From Rheinheimera sp. (GTDB lineage: Bacteria > Pseudomonadota > Gammaproteobacteria > Enterobacterales > Alteromonadaceae): a stretch of DNA of 33,977 bases. The stretch lies in contig SSFI01000006.1 in the NCBI GenBank assembly GCA_008015325.1, forward strand, positions 1-33,977, written 5' to 3'. This document shows, in pieces, positions 1-8,071 of this stretch; the first letter of the stretch is position 1; each line of letters opens with the position of its first letter. The notes beneath the pieces were generated by a model. That model was not told the origin of the DNA, made no database searches, and saw only the letters and a list, made by a program, of their open reading frames with translations. The translations under genes and the position numbers were made by a program.

Positions 1-35
1 GGGGGTCGGTAGTTCGAGTCTACTAGGACGCACCA
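1..35 (+). tRNA. tRNA-Val (partial, 3' end only)
   Basis: The window opens inside a tRNA gene. The visible part is the variable loop, the T arm (GGTAG, TTCGAGT loop, CTACT), the 3' acceptor strand AGGACGC and an encoded CCA. It is nearly identical to the 3' part of the complete tRNA-Val(GAC) at 105-181, so this is most likely another copy of the same gene in a tandem cluster. The anticodon lies outside the window, so the identity is inferred. Two T-stem positions (11 and 21) differ from the second copy, and together they keep the base pair (A-T instead of G-C). Confidence 0.85.
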
Positions 36-104
36 TTCTTTCGCCCAGCTTGAAGCTTGTAAGTAGCCGAAAGCAACGCGACAAAGAAGCAAAATTCCAA
101 AAAA

Positions 105-181
105 GCGTCCTTAGCTCAGTTGGTTAGAGCACCACCTTGACATGGTGGGGGTCGGTGGTTCGAGTCCACTAGGACGCACCA
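105..181 (+). tRNA. tRNA-Val (anticodon GAC)
   Basis: A complete 77-nt cloverleaf can be folded. The acceptor stem is GCGTCCT/AGGACGC, the D arm GCTC...GAGC, the anticodon stem CCACC/GGTGG with loop TTGACAT (anticodon GAC), and the T arm GGTGG-TTCGAGT-CCACT. The 3' CCA is encoded. The sequence is close to the enterobacterial valV/valW type. The 69-nt spacer after the preceding tRNA has no gene; the two are probably cotranscribed. The 161 nt between this tRNA and the thiolase (182-342) show no convincing gene or terminator. Confidence 0.97.
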
Positions 182-342
182 ATACCTCATACAACAAACT
201 CAATGCAATATGGCTTTTCGGGCTCGTACCGCAGACCTGTGTATTGCTGCTTTCTAAGATTTTTCAATCATCTGCAATGCTTGCGATAACAGCCAGCAGC
301 ACCGCATAATCGGCTTCTTTACGTTCTGTGGACTGACTGCTG

Positions 343-1542
343 ATGCCCCTTTCCGACATCGTGATTTTATCTGCCGCCCGTACCGCCATTGGCAGCTTTG
401 GCGGCGCTTTATCCGGTTTTAGCCCGGCTGAGCTTGGTACTGTTGCCGGGCAGGCGGCGATCAGTCGAAGTAGCGTGCCAGCCAGTGACATCGGCACATC
501 GGTGTTTGGGCATATCATTACCACCAGCGCGGCCGATGTGTATCTGGCGCGCCAGATTGCGCTTAATTGCGGCATGCCTCAGCACAGCGACGCTTTTCAG
601 GTCAATCGTTTGTGCGGCTCCGGTTTGCAGGCGGTATTAAGTGCAGCACAGCAGCTGATGTTAAACGCCAATGCAGCAACGGCCCCCGTCGCCTTGTGCG
701 GCGGCGCTGAATCGATGTCGCAGGGTGCTTTTTTGTTACCCGGCGTGCGCAAAGGCCTGCGGTTTGGGCACAGCACTGTCACCGACTTAACCCTGGGCAT
801 TCTGACCGACCCTTTTGGCAGTGGTCACATGGGGATCACCGCAGAAAACATCGCCAGGCAGTATCAGTTCAGCCGCACTGAATTGGACCAGTTTGCATTG
901 CAAAGCCAACAACGCGCTGCACGGGCGCAACAAGCGGGTTTATTCGACAGCCAAATCGCGCCAGTGCGACTGACCGGCCGGCACGGCGACACGCTGTTTA
1001 CCCAGGATGAACATCCGCGACCGGACACGACAATAGAGAGCCTGGCACAACTGAAACCGGCTTTTAAAAAAGATGGTCTGGTGACCGCCGGCAACGCCTC
1101 TGGCCTCAACGATGGCGCTGCTGCGCTGCTGCTCGCCACAGCGGGTTACGCCAGAGCACATGGCCTTAATGCGAAAGCCCGGTTACACAGCTGCGCTGTT
1201 GCCGGCGTGGACCCGGCCATGATGGGGCTTGGGCCTATTCCGGCCGTGCGGCAACTGCTGCAACAAAGCGGGATCGCACTTGCAGACATCAGCGTTATAG
1301 AATCCAACGAAGCTTTTGCCGCGCAGGCATTGGCCGTCAGTCAGACACTGGGCTTTGATCCTGCGCGCGTCAATCCAAATGGCGGTGCTATTGCCCTTGG
1401 CCATCCGGTGGGCGCGACCGGCGCCATACTGGTGGTCAAAGCGCTATATGAACTGGAGCGCATCGATGGCCAGTTTGCGCTCGTCACTTTATGTATTGGT
1501 GGCGGTCAGGGTATTGCCTTATTGCTCGAACGAGCAAGCTAA
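343..1542 (+). CDS. acetyl-CoA C-acyltransferase (thiolase)
   Basis: This 399-residue protein has the usual thiolase length. It carries all three active-site signatures: the nucleophile Cys91 in NRLCGSG, His354 in [10 protein letters not shown], and Cys384 in [13 protein letters not shown] is also present. The family condenses two acyl-CoA units or cleaves 3-ketoacyl-CoA in the cytoplasm. The spacing resembles the AtoB/PhaA/BktB biosynthetic group more than FadA, but substrate length cannot be read from the motifs. The ATG at 343 has no clear Shine-Dalgarno sequence, so the start is the least certain part. It stands alone: upstream are tRNAs and downstream is a convergent efflux operon. It is therefore not in a fad or pha operon here. 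Confidence 0.93.
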   Translation: MPLSDIVILSAARTAIGSFGGALSGFSPAELGTVAGQAAISRSSVPASDIGTSVFGHIITTSAADVYLARQIALNCGMPQHSDAFQVNRLCGSGLQAVLSAAQQLMLNANAATAPVALCGGAESMSQGAFLLPGVRKGLRFGHSTVTDLTLGILTDPFGSGHMGITAENIARQYQFSRTELDQFALQSQQRAARAQQAGLFDSQIAPVRLTGRHGDTLFTQDEHPRPDTTIESLAQLKPAFKKDGLVTAGNASGLNDGAAALLLATAGYARAHGLNAKARLHSCAVAGVDPAMMGLGPIPAVRQLLQQSGIALADISVIESNEAFAAQALAVSQTLGFDPARVNPNGGAIALGHPVGATGAILVVKALYELERIDGQFALVTLCIGGGQGIALLLERAS

Positions 1543-1564
1543 GGGCTGTGGATCAACACAGCCT
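1543..1564. terminator. possible hairpin between convergent genes
   Basis: GGCTGTG (1544-1550) and CACAGCC (1557-1563) form a perfect 7-bp stem with loop GATCAA, directly after the thiolase stop codon. No U-tract follows on either strand, so intrinsic termination is only a possibility. The 62-nt spacer holds nothing else recognisable. Confidence 0.35.
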
Positions 1565-1604
1565 GCCGCTGGTTTACTGGCATGGAATCAACAGTGTTGG
1601 CACC

Positions 1605-1943
1605 TCAAAGCGCCTCTGCAGGCAAACAATGCCCATGTGCCAGCACCGCCGACAACACATAATGCAACCGCCCGCTGAGTTGCTGCTCCACTAAGCTTGC
1701 CAACACAATCTGCGCCTCGTCTTCACTAAGCAATAACTGAAACCTGCTGTTGACCTGGCGGCCGGCGACTTGTTCTGCGGTTGACATGGCGCTTGGCCTG
1801 CGGCTGAATCCCAACACGTCATCCTGAGTAAAACCCTGAACCACCGGGATTTGCATCAGCACATCGGCACAGGCATCCGCCAGACTTTGCGGCACTATCA
1901 GCGTCAGCATCAGTTGCGGGCTTTGTTGTTCTGCATTAACCAT
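1605..1943 (-). CDS. DUF3240 family protein, last gene of RND efflux operon
   Basis: This small 112-residue soluble protein has no signal peptide or membrane segment. The pattern LTLIVPQSLADACADVL...GF, then AEQVAGRQ...RFQLLL, then LHYVLSAVLAHG matches the DUF3240 family, which I know as a frequent companion of CusA/CzcA-type pumps. Its size and ferredoxin-like periodicity recall PII/CutA-like small proteins, but no function is established. The start codon lies 34 nt inside the 3' end of the pump gene, so translation is probably coupled. A regulatory or metal-sensing role on the pump is inference from position only. Confidence 0.82.
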   Translation of the reverse strand: MVNAEQQSPQLMLTLIVPQSLADACADVLMQIPVVQGFTQDDVLGFSRRPSAMSTAEQVAGRQVNSRFQLLLSEDEAQIVLASLVEQQLSGRLHYVLSAVLAHGHCLPAEAL

Positions 1944-4900
1944 TGGTAAGCTCCTGGCATTAAAAATAACGTGACGATCGTTGCGCTGAATAACCCGCTG
2001 ATCACCACGACCGCAAGCGGACGCTGCAGCTCAGAGCCCGGCCCGCTGACAAACAGCAGCGGCAACAAACCAAGTAATGCCGTGGCGGCGGTCATCAGAA
2101 TAGGCCGGAGGCGGCGCAGCGCACCGGCGCGGACTAACTGGCCAAGCGGCACTCCGGCACGCCATTGATCTTCAAAATGACTGATCATCACCACGCCGTT
2201 CAGCACCGCCACCCCCATCAGGGCGATAAAGCCAACGGAAGCCGGCACCGACAAATATTCGCCGCTGATGAATAGACCAAAGATGCCGCCGGTCAGCGCA
2301 AACGGAATGTTCGACAGCACCAGCACGGCCTTTTTGCTGTCGCGAAAGGTCGCCAGCAACAGCAAAAAAATCAGCGCTAACGACAACGGTACCACCAGCA
2401 ACAATCGGCCACCCGCGCGTTGCTGGTTTTCAAACTGACCGCCGTACACCAGGCGATAGCCTGCGGGTAGCGGCAGATTTGTCGTCAGTTGCTGCTCAAT
2501 AGCACTGACAAAACCCACTAAATCACGACCTGCCACGTTAGTGCGTACCAGCGCAAAACGGCTGCCGTTTTCGCGTGAAATCGCCACCGGGCCGTCAATC
2601 CGTTCAATCTCAGCCACAGTGCCAAGCGTGGTCTGCATACCACCATCCAGTAACAATGGTAGCTGCGCCAGGGTTTCAGTGCTGACATCGTGGCGCTGGC
2701 GCAGTAACAGCGGTAACGGCCATTCACCATCCATCATCTGGCCGACTTCTATCCCCGCCAGGCTGCTGCGAACCTGCTGCGCGAGTTTGGCGCTGTCGAT
2801 GGCGTGCAAATCAACGGCTGCGTCGTTTAAGCGGATATTCAATAGCTTACTGCCGGCGGTCACCGCCGTTTGGGTATCCACAGCGCCGGCTTCCTTGCTG
2901 ACAATCGCCGCAGTTTTTGCTGCCAGACCGGCTAATACCGCCAGGTCCGGCCCAAAGATTTTGATCGCCACATCGCCGCGGGCGCCGGTCAGCATTTCTG
3001 ACACCCGCATATCAATCGGCTGGGTGAAACCAAAATTCACGCCGGGAAATTGCTGCAGCACCTGACGGATCTCCGCTTCCAGCACCGCCTTATCCGGCTG
3101 TCGCCACTGACTGACCGGCTTTAACTGCATAAATAAATCGGTTTCATTGAGGCCCATCGGGTCCATACCAATTTCATCCGAACCGGTACGGGCGACAATT
3201 TGTTGAATTTCCGGCACTTTGGCCAGCAGCTCAGCCTCAATGCGTTGATCCAGCGCAATACTGGCGTCGAGACTGATAGTGGGAATTTTTTCAATCTGCA
3301 GCATGATGTCGCCTTCATCCAGCGTCGGCATAAAGGTGCGGCCGAGTTGAGTAAAGGCCAACATCGACAAAGCGAATAACAGCACCAGACTCACGACAAA
3401 ACGTCGCCAGTGCAACAGCACCCGCTCCAGCATCGCAGCATAACCACGCTGCAGCTGACTGAACCAATGTGGATGCTGCTCTGCCGCCGGGCGCAGTAGC
3501 CAGCCACACAAGGCCGGCAACAAAGTTAACGACAATATTAATGACGACAGCAAGGCAAAGACGATAGTCAGCGCGACCGGGATAAACAACTTGCCTTCCA
3601 GCCCATCCAGCGTCAGCAGCGGTAAAAATACAATGACGACAATCAGCGTGCCTGAGATCACCGGCAGCGACACCTCTTTTACTGCCTGCAAAATAATGTG
3701 CAATTTGGGCAAAGGCCGTGGCGTCGCCAGCCGCTCCAGTGTGTTTTCCACCACCACCACGGAGGAGTCGACCAGCATCCCGATGGCGATCACCAGCCCG
3801 CCAAGGCTCATCAGGTTCGCGCTCATGCCGGCATACCGCATCAGCAAAAACGTCGAAAGCGCCGCCAGCGGTAAATTGACCGCCACCAGCAAAGCGGCGC
3901 GGACATTGCCCAAAAACAACACCAGCACCAGCACGACAAACAGCACCGCGAGGCCCAAGGCTTCTTCAACGGTACCGACCGCGGTATCAATCAGCTGCTG
4001 GCGGTTATAAAACACATTAATGCGCACGTCGGCCGGCAACATCGGTTGCAAAGCTTGCAACTGCTGTTGCACCGCCCGAATGAGCTCACCGGTGTTGGTG
4101 CCGCGCAGCGCTATAACCAGCCCCTGCACGGCTTCGCCCTCCCCGTTATGCGTCACAGCGCCATAACGCTCCTGCCGGTCAATGCTGATGCTGGCAAGCT
4201 GACTTAAGCGATAACGCTGACCGTTGCTGCCGCGCACCGACAGCGCCTCTACAGCATCTATTTGCTGGCGCTGCCCTTCAATCCGCACTGTGATGGCTTC
4301 AGTGCCTAAATCGAGCCGGCCGGCGCCCTGATTTTGATTTTGCTGCTGAATTTGCCGCGCCAGTTCTTCCAGCGTGAGACCAGCACTTTGCAATGCCAGT
4401 AAGTCCGGCGCGATATTCAGCACCAGCGCGTCGCCACCAAGCAAATTGACATCGGCAACGCCAGGTACACCGCGCAGCGCCGGGCGGATCTGGCGCTGTA
4501 AAATCTGCCGCCGTTCGCGGATATCCAGCGTTGGACTGTCGACGGTAAACATTAAAACATCTGACAGCGGCGTGCTCATCGGTGCCACACCGCCTTCAAG
4601 ACCGGCCGGCAATTCAGCGCGGGTTTCATTCAGCCGGTTAATCACCTGCTGCCGCGCCCAGTCAATTGGCGTACCTTCAACAAAATCGACGGTTAAATCG
4701 GCAATAGCATATTTACTGGTGGAGCGTAGCAGCCGCTGCTCTGGGATGCCCTGCAGCGCCAGCTCTAAAGGCCTGGTCACCAGCCGTTCGACTTCCTGTG
4801 CTGTCATGCCCGGTGCTTTTAAGATGATTTTTACCTGTGTTGGCGAAATGTCCGGGAAAGCGTCTATCGGCAATTGCAACCAGGCCCGGCCGCCGGCGAT

Positions 4901-4981
4901 GGCCAATACGGCAGCAAACGCCAGCACCACCCAGCGCTGGGTCAGCACTGCGGTTAATAATCCGGTCAGCATGGCATTCAT
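1910..4981 (-). CDS. CusA/CzcA-family heavy-metal efflux RND permease
   Basis: The 1023-residue inner-membrane proton antiporter is the pump of a tripartite exporter. The N-terminus has the family pattern (membrane helix, then PIDAFPDISPTQVKI), followed by QEVERLVTRPLE. Transmembrane helix 4 reads GGLVIAIGMLVDSSVVVVEN, with the proton-relay Asp and the terminal Glu-Asn. This arrangement resembles CusA rather than CzcA, whose helix has DFG. The second half starts GRTFMPTLDEGDIMLQIEK, closer to CzcA. The internal duplication typical of RND pumps is visible. The transported ion (Cu, Ag, Zn, Cd or Co) cannot be decided from these motifs. It overlaps the adaptor gene by 4 nt and the DUF3240 gene by 34 nt. 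Confidence 0.93.
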   Translation of the reverse strand: MNAMLTGLLTAVLTQRWVVLAFAAVLAIAGGRAWLQLPIDAFPDISPTQVKIILKAPGMTAQEVERLVTRPLELALQGIPEQRLLRSTSKYAIADLTVDFVEGTPIDWARQQVINRLNETRAELPAGLEGGVAPMSTPLSDVLMFTVDSPTLDIRERRQILQRQIRPALRGVPGVADVNLLGGDALVLNIAPDLLALQSAGLTLEELARQIQQQNQNQGAGRLDLGTEAITVRIEGQRQQIDAVEALSVRGSNGQRYRLSQLASISIDRQERYGAVTHNGEGEAVQGLVIALRGTNTGELIRAVQQQLQALQPMLPADVRINVFYNRQQLIDTAVGTVEEALGLAVLFVVLVLVLFLGNVRAALLVAVNLPLAALSTFLLMRYAGMSANLMSLGGLVIAIGMLVDSSVVVVENTLERLATPRPLPKLHIILQAVKEVSLPVISGTLIVVIVFLPLLTLDGLEGKLFIPVALTIVFALLSSLILSLTLLPALCGWLLRPAAEQHPHWFSQLQRGYAAMLERVLLHWRRFVVSLVLLFALSMLAFTQLGRTFMPTLDEGDIMLQIEKIPTISLDASIALDQRIEAELLAKVPEIQQIVARTGSDEIGMDPMGLNETDLFMQLKPVSQWRQPDKAVLEAEIRQVLQQFPGVNFGFTQPIDMRVSEMLTGARGDVAIKIFGPDLAVLAGLAAKTAAIVSKEAGAVDTQTAVTAGSKLLNIRLNDAAVDLHAIDSAKLAQQVRSSLAGIEVGQMMDGEWPLPLLLRQRHDVSTETLAQLPLLLDGGMQTTLGTVAEIERIDGPVAISRENGSRFALVRTNVAGRDLVGFVSAIEQQLTTNLPLPAGYRLVYGGQFENQQRAGGRLLLVVPLSLALIFLLLLATFRDSKKAVLVLSNIPFALTGGIFGLFISGEYLSVPASVGFIALMGVAVLNGVVMISHFEDQWRAGVPLGQLVRAGALRRLRPILMTAATALLGLLPLLFVSGPGSELQRPLAVVVISGLFSATIVTLFLMPGAYQWLMQNNKARN

Positions 4982-6006
4982 TCCGTGCCTCCCATGCCCT
5001 GTAACTGACCTTTTAATGCGGCGACATCGGCAGTCGCCACTGGCTTACCGGCTAAATCTGCTTGCAGATACACCCAGTTTCCGCTGCGGCCGAGGACCCG
5101 CACTGGCAGCAAGGCCGGCGTATCCGGGCCTGTGATCACCGCATCGCCGGCACCATCCTGCACTATGGCCTGACGCGGCAGCTTGTAACCTTCCTGCGCC
5201 TGCCAGGGCTGCACACTGAGGCGCTGACCCGGCAGCAGCGCACAGTCTGGCGTCAGCGCGCTGCTGCGAAAACGGCGAAATTGCTGATCGACCACACCAC
5301 TTCGCCAGGTCAGCGCTAATGTGCAGTTCGGCGTTTGAACGCTGTTCGCCTGCTGCGCCGCCGGCAGACGTAACTCCAGCACTGTCTGCTGGCTTTGCTG
5401 CATGCTTAACAGCCTGCTGCCAGCTGGTAACTGCGCGCCCGCCGGTAACTCGGCGCCAAACAGCACAGTACCAGCGCTGCTGGCCAACAGCGTGAGGCCG
5501 TCGCTGCCGGTTTTGGCCTGCCACTGCGCCAACAGCTGTTGTTGCTGGCGCAAAGCGTCAAGCTCGAGCGCGGTCTGATGCGCCTGATGCTGCCACTCCA
5601 GCCATGTTTCGCGCAGAATATCACCGGCAGCGTAGCGGGCCTGATTGTCGCGAAGGCGCAGCGCTGCCGCTTTGGCATGATGTTCTGCGATATCCAGCCG
5701 CTCGGCGAAATTCAGCACCTGAGGGCCGCTCAGCTTCAGCAAAGGCTCACCGGCCTGTACCTGCTGGCCTGACTGCACATACACAGTGTGCACCTGTACT
5801 TCAAACGGCAGCACCAGGGTTTGCGTCGCCTGCACGTTTTGCACTACTTCGGCGGTGACCGGCAGTAATGGCATTTGCGTCACCGCTTCTGCCTGTTGCC
5901 ACTGATAGTCCCAGCCTGCGGCCTTGGCGCCGATCGCCAACGGCAGTGCTGCGGCGAAAATCAAAGTTAAAATACCCGGATTGCGCTGTTGCTGGTGCTT
6001 CACCAT
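4978..6006 (-). CDS. efflux RND periplasmic adaptor subunit (membrane fusion protein)
   Basis: This 342-residue protein links the inner-membrane pump to the outer-membrane channel. It has an N-terminal hydrophobic signal/anchor (about residues 9-29). A first lipoyl half follows (VHTVYVQSGQQVQAGEPLLKLSG), then a Gln/Ala-rich helical hairpin (about 95-165), the second lipoyl half (GTVLFGAELPAGAQLPAGSRLL) and a beta-barrel region. This is the CusB/CzcB-type architecture. No His- or Met-rich metal-binding N-terminal extension is visible, unlike CusB. The gene overlaps the channel gene by 7 nt and the pump gene by 4 nt, so all are one transcript. Confidence 0.88.
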   Translation of the reverse strand: MVKHQQQRNPGILTLIFAAALPLAIGAKAAGWDYQWQQAEAVTQMPLLPVTAEVVQNVQATQTLVLPFEVQVHTVYVQSGQQVQAGEPLLKLSGPQVLNFAERLDIAEHHAKAAALRLRDNQARYAAGDILRETWLEWQHQAHQTALELDALRQQQQLLAQWQAKTGSDGLTLLASSAGTVLFGAELPAGAQLPAGSRLLSMQQSQQTVLELRLPAAQQANSVQTPNCTLALTWRSGVVDQQFRRFRSSALTPDCALLPGQRLSVQPWQAQEGYKLPRQAIVQDGAGDAVITGPDTPALLPVRVLGRSGNWVYLQADLAGKPVATADVAALKGQLQGMGGTE

Positions 6007-7247
6007 GCCAGACCTCCTGCCTGATCAAATTCAAAAGTAGCGAGCTGCAAACGCACCTCGGCAATGGCTGCAGACTTCTTCAGCTCGCCTTGTTGCAGAA
6101 ACAGCCGCAACCATTCGCTGCTGCGCATTTCACCGACTTTCAGCGCGGCATCTGCCGCTTGCTGAATGTGTTGGCTGTTTTGCAGTTGTTGCTGACTGGC
6201 CTGCTGTTGCAACAGGGCCGACTGATAGCGGGCTTTGGCGTCAAACCATTGCTGGCGGACCTGCCGTAAAGTCTCGGCCAGTTTTAGTTGCTGGTTTTGC
6301 ATCGCCAGCTGCGCCAAAGCGCTTTGTTCTGTGCCGCTGGCACGGCCGATGGGCACGGAAAACTGCAGACCAATAGCCGTGTCGTCCGGCAACTGGGCGC
6401 CGCCACGGGTTTGGCGCAGCACCAGACCGGCCTGCCACGGTTCAGCCGCTCCGCTGCTGTCACGCACATAACTGCGCTCAGCAGCCACAGTGTCGGTTTG
6501 CTGGATCAGCAGTAGCGGATGTTGTTGCCAGTCGCCGGCAACAGCGCTGCCGTTAACAGACCGACCGGTGCGTTGTTGCGACCATTGCGCCAGCCATGGC
6601 GGCGGCGCTATTGCCAAGTCGCCGAGCTGTTGACCGGTGAGCTGTTGATCAGTGAATTGCTGCCCGGAGAATTGCTGACCGGAGAATTGCTGCCAGGCCA
6701 GCAGCGCTTGCTGCAGTTGGATTTCAGTCATCGCCAACCGCGCCTTTGCCGCCAGCAAGGCGTTGTCGAGCTGCAATTTGTCGCTGCGCGTCAGCTCGCC
6801 TCTGGCAAAAGCGTTCTCTGCCAGCCGGGTCATTTGCTGCAGCTGCGTGGTTTGCTCGCGCTCAGCCTGTTGCAGCGCGGCATACTCAGCACAGGACGCG
6901 AGTTGCCGGGCAAGTTCTCCGCTAAGCTGCCAGCGCAGTAACTGGCGGCTCAGCTGTTGCCGGGTCGTCAAGTCCTGCTGCAATTGCGTCAGATAACGCT
7001 GGTTCGCCGGCTGGTTCAACGCCAGGTTCAGACTCAGTTCGGTTTCATCGCCGCCGTTGTTGAGCCCGGCGCGATTGGATAAATGCGACACACCAAGCTG
7101 CGCCCGGCCTTGTTGCCACAACGCCAGTTCAGCGGGCGCTGCCTGTGCCGGCAGCAGCTGGTCAATCAACTGACCCGGTGTCAGTGCCGGCGTGGCTGTG
7201 ACCATCGGACTCCAGAGCAGCGAAAAAATTAACACCCGAATTTGCAT
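6000..7247 (-). CDS. TolC-family outer-membrane efflux protein
   Basis: The 415-residue protein starts with a Sec signal peptide (about residues 1-19, MQIRVLIFSLLWSPMVTATP). The rest is long, Gln/Ala/Leu-rich amphipathic helices in two repeats (about 80-185 and 285-400), as in CzcC/CusC outer membrane factors. No lipobox Cys is present, unlike CusC. Residues 186-210 are five tandem five-residue units (QQFSG-type), encoded by a 15-bp repeat between the two halves. The ribosome binding site GGAGGT at 7251-7256 is strong. It is the first gene of the efflux operon, driven by the divergent promoter region shared with the two-component system. Confidence 0.87.
   Translation of the reverse strand: MQIRVLIFSLLWSPMVTATPALTPGQLIDQLLPAQAAPAELALWQQGRAQLGVSHLSNRAGLNNGGDETELSLNLALNQPANQRYLTQLQQDLTTRQQLSRQLLRWQLSGELARQLASCAEYAALQQAEREQTTQLQQMTRLAENAFARGELTRSDKLQLDNALLAAKARLAMTEIQLQQALLAWQQFSGQQFSGQQFTDQQLTGQQLGDLAIAPPPWLAQWSQQRTGRSVNGSAVAGDWQQHPLLLIQQTDTVAAERSYVRDSSGAAEPWQAGLVLRQTRGGAQLPDDTAIGLQFSVPIGRASGTEQSALAQLAMQNQQLKLAETLRQVRQQWFDAKARYQSALLQQQASQQQLQNSQHIQQAADAALKVGEMRSSEWLRLFLQQGELKKSAAIAEVRLQLATFEFDQAGGLAW
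6624..6698 (-). repeat. five tandem 15-bp repeats inside the outer-membrane efflux gene
   Basis: Five consecutive 15-bp units begin at 6624, 6639, 6654, 6669 and 6684. Read on the + strand they are variants of GAATTGCTGACCGGA. They are in frame and encode QQ(F/L)(S/T/G)(G/D) units, residues 186-210 of the TolC-family protein. A gain or loss of units would keep the reading frame. Confidence 0.85.
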
Positions 7248-7270
7248 ATCACCTCCATCAGCTCGACGTT

Positions 7271-7310
7271 AAATTACCGGCTCAGGCTTAAAGGTTTCTT
7301 AAGGCCGGCC
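7271..7310 (-). promoter_or_regulatory. efflux operon promoter with PmrA/QseB-type box
   Basis: Read on the minus strand, CTTAAG-AAACC-TTTAAG (7287-7303) fits the PmrA/BasR box YTTAAK-N5-YTTAAK perfectly. Ten nucleotides after it is TAATTT (7271-7276), a possible -10. The box takes the place of the -35 element, the usual layout for a promoter activated by an OmpR-family regulator. The leader to the ATG at 7247 would be short. The box is the outer copy of a 28-nt direct repeat (7283-7310 and 7339-7366, 23 of 28 identical). Confidence 0.6.
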
Positions 7311-7338
7311 GCAGAATTGTCGCTTGGGCCTTGTGCTG

Positions 7339-7375
7339 CAGGCTTAAGTTTTGCTTAAGGCTGGCCGGTTATAGT
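7339..7375 (+). promoter_or_regulatory. two-component operon promoter with PmrA/QseB-type box
   Basis: CTTAAG-TTTTG-CTTAAG (7343-7359) is a perfect YTTAAK-N5-YTTAAK box. TATAGT (7370-7375) starts 10 nt after it and is a good -10. The ATG of the response regulator is at 7406, leaving a leader of about 25 nt. This suggests that the regulator activates its own transcription. Both hexamers are palindromic, so the box reads equally well on the other strand. Confidence 0.65.
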
Positions 7376-7405
7376 GCATCCGTCAAAACAACCCGGGAGC
7401 ACGAG

Positions 7406-8071
7406 ATGCGGATATTGCTGGTCGAAGATGATCTGTTACTGGCCGATGGCATCCGCACCGCGCTGCAGCGCATGAACTATCAGACCGAGCACTGCACCCG
7501 GGGATCTGAGCTTGTCGCAGCACTGAAGACCAGCGAGTTTGGCGCCGTAGTGCTGGACCTTGGTCTGGCTGATGGTTCGTCGCTGCCTTTGATTGAGCAA
7601 CTGCGCCGCGCCGGCCAGACTGTGCCTGTTTTGGTGCTGACCGCGCTTGACGATATCGATATCGAGCTGAAAGCCCTCAACGCCGGTGCCGGCGATTACC
7701 TGTCTAAACCCTTTGACCTGCGTGAACTGGAAGTGCGGTTAAGGGTGCTGGCGCGGCGCCATCAGGACAGAACCGATGACGAACTGAACGTCGCCGGGAT
7801 CCGGCTTAATCTGGTCAACCAGCGTTGCTGGTTTGCCGGCCGCGACGTGACGTTAACCAACCGCGAATACATTTTGCTGAAAGAATTTATGCAACACCCG
7901 GATAAGATCCGCTCCCGCCAGCTGCTAGAAGAGCTGTGTTATGGCTGGGACGGTGATATCGACAGCAACGCGACCGAAGTGCATATCCATAACCTGCGAA
8001 AGAAGTTTGGCAGCAGCTTCGTCAAGACCGTGCGCGGTGTGGGCTATATGCTGGTGAGCCGACATGATTGA
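7406..8071 (+). CDS. OmpR/PmrA/QseB-family response regulator
   Basis: The 221-residue transcription factor has a receiver domain (1-115) with acidic pocket E8-D9-D10 (numbered from MRILL), phosphoacceptor Asp51 in LDLGLADG and Lys101 in LSKPFD. A C-terminal winged helix follows (about 125-221), with TNREYILLKEF and the end TVRGVGYML. The ATG at 7406 is preferred over an in-frame upstream start at 7331 because it has GGGAG at 7395-7399, starts at the conserved receiver strand, and lies downstream of the likely promoter. It overlaps the kinase gene by 8 nt. The boxes in its promoter region fit the PmrA/QseB class. The likely role is control of the divergent efflux operon and of itself. Confidence 0.93.
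   Translation: MRILLVEDDLLLADGIRTALQRMNYQTEHCTRGSELVAALKTSEFGAVVLDLGLADGSSLPLIEQLRRAGQTVPVLVLTALDDIDIELKALNAGAGDYLSKPFDLRELEVRLRVLARRHQDRTDDELNVAGIRLNLVNQRCWFAGRDVTLTNREYILLKEFMQHPDKIRSRQLLEELCYGWDGDIDSNATEVHIHNLRKKFGSSFVKTVRGVGYMLVSRHD

Noticed and set aside
264..575. Open frame of 103 codons on the - strand between the tRNA and the thiolase
   Set aside because: Most of it is antisense to the thiolase N-terminus, which has clear homology; nothing supports a second gene.
4374..5135. Open frame of 253 codons on the + strand opposite the RND pump and adaptor
   Set aside because: It runs opposite two well-supported genes, has Ser/Arg-rich low-complexity composition, no recognisable motif and no good ribosome binding site.
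6624..6698. CRISPR-like array
   Set aside because: The 15-bp units are directly adjacent with no spacers and lie in frame inside a coding sequence; no cas gene is present.
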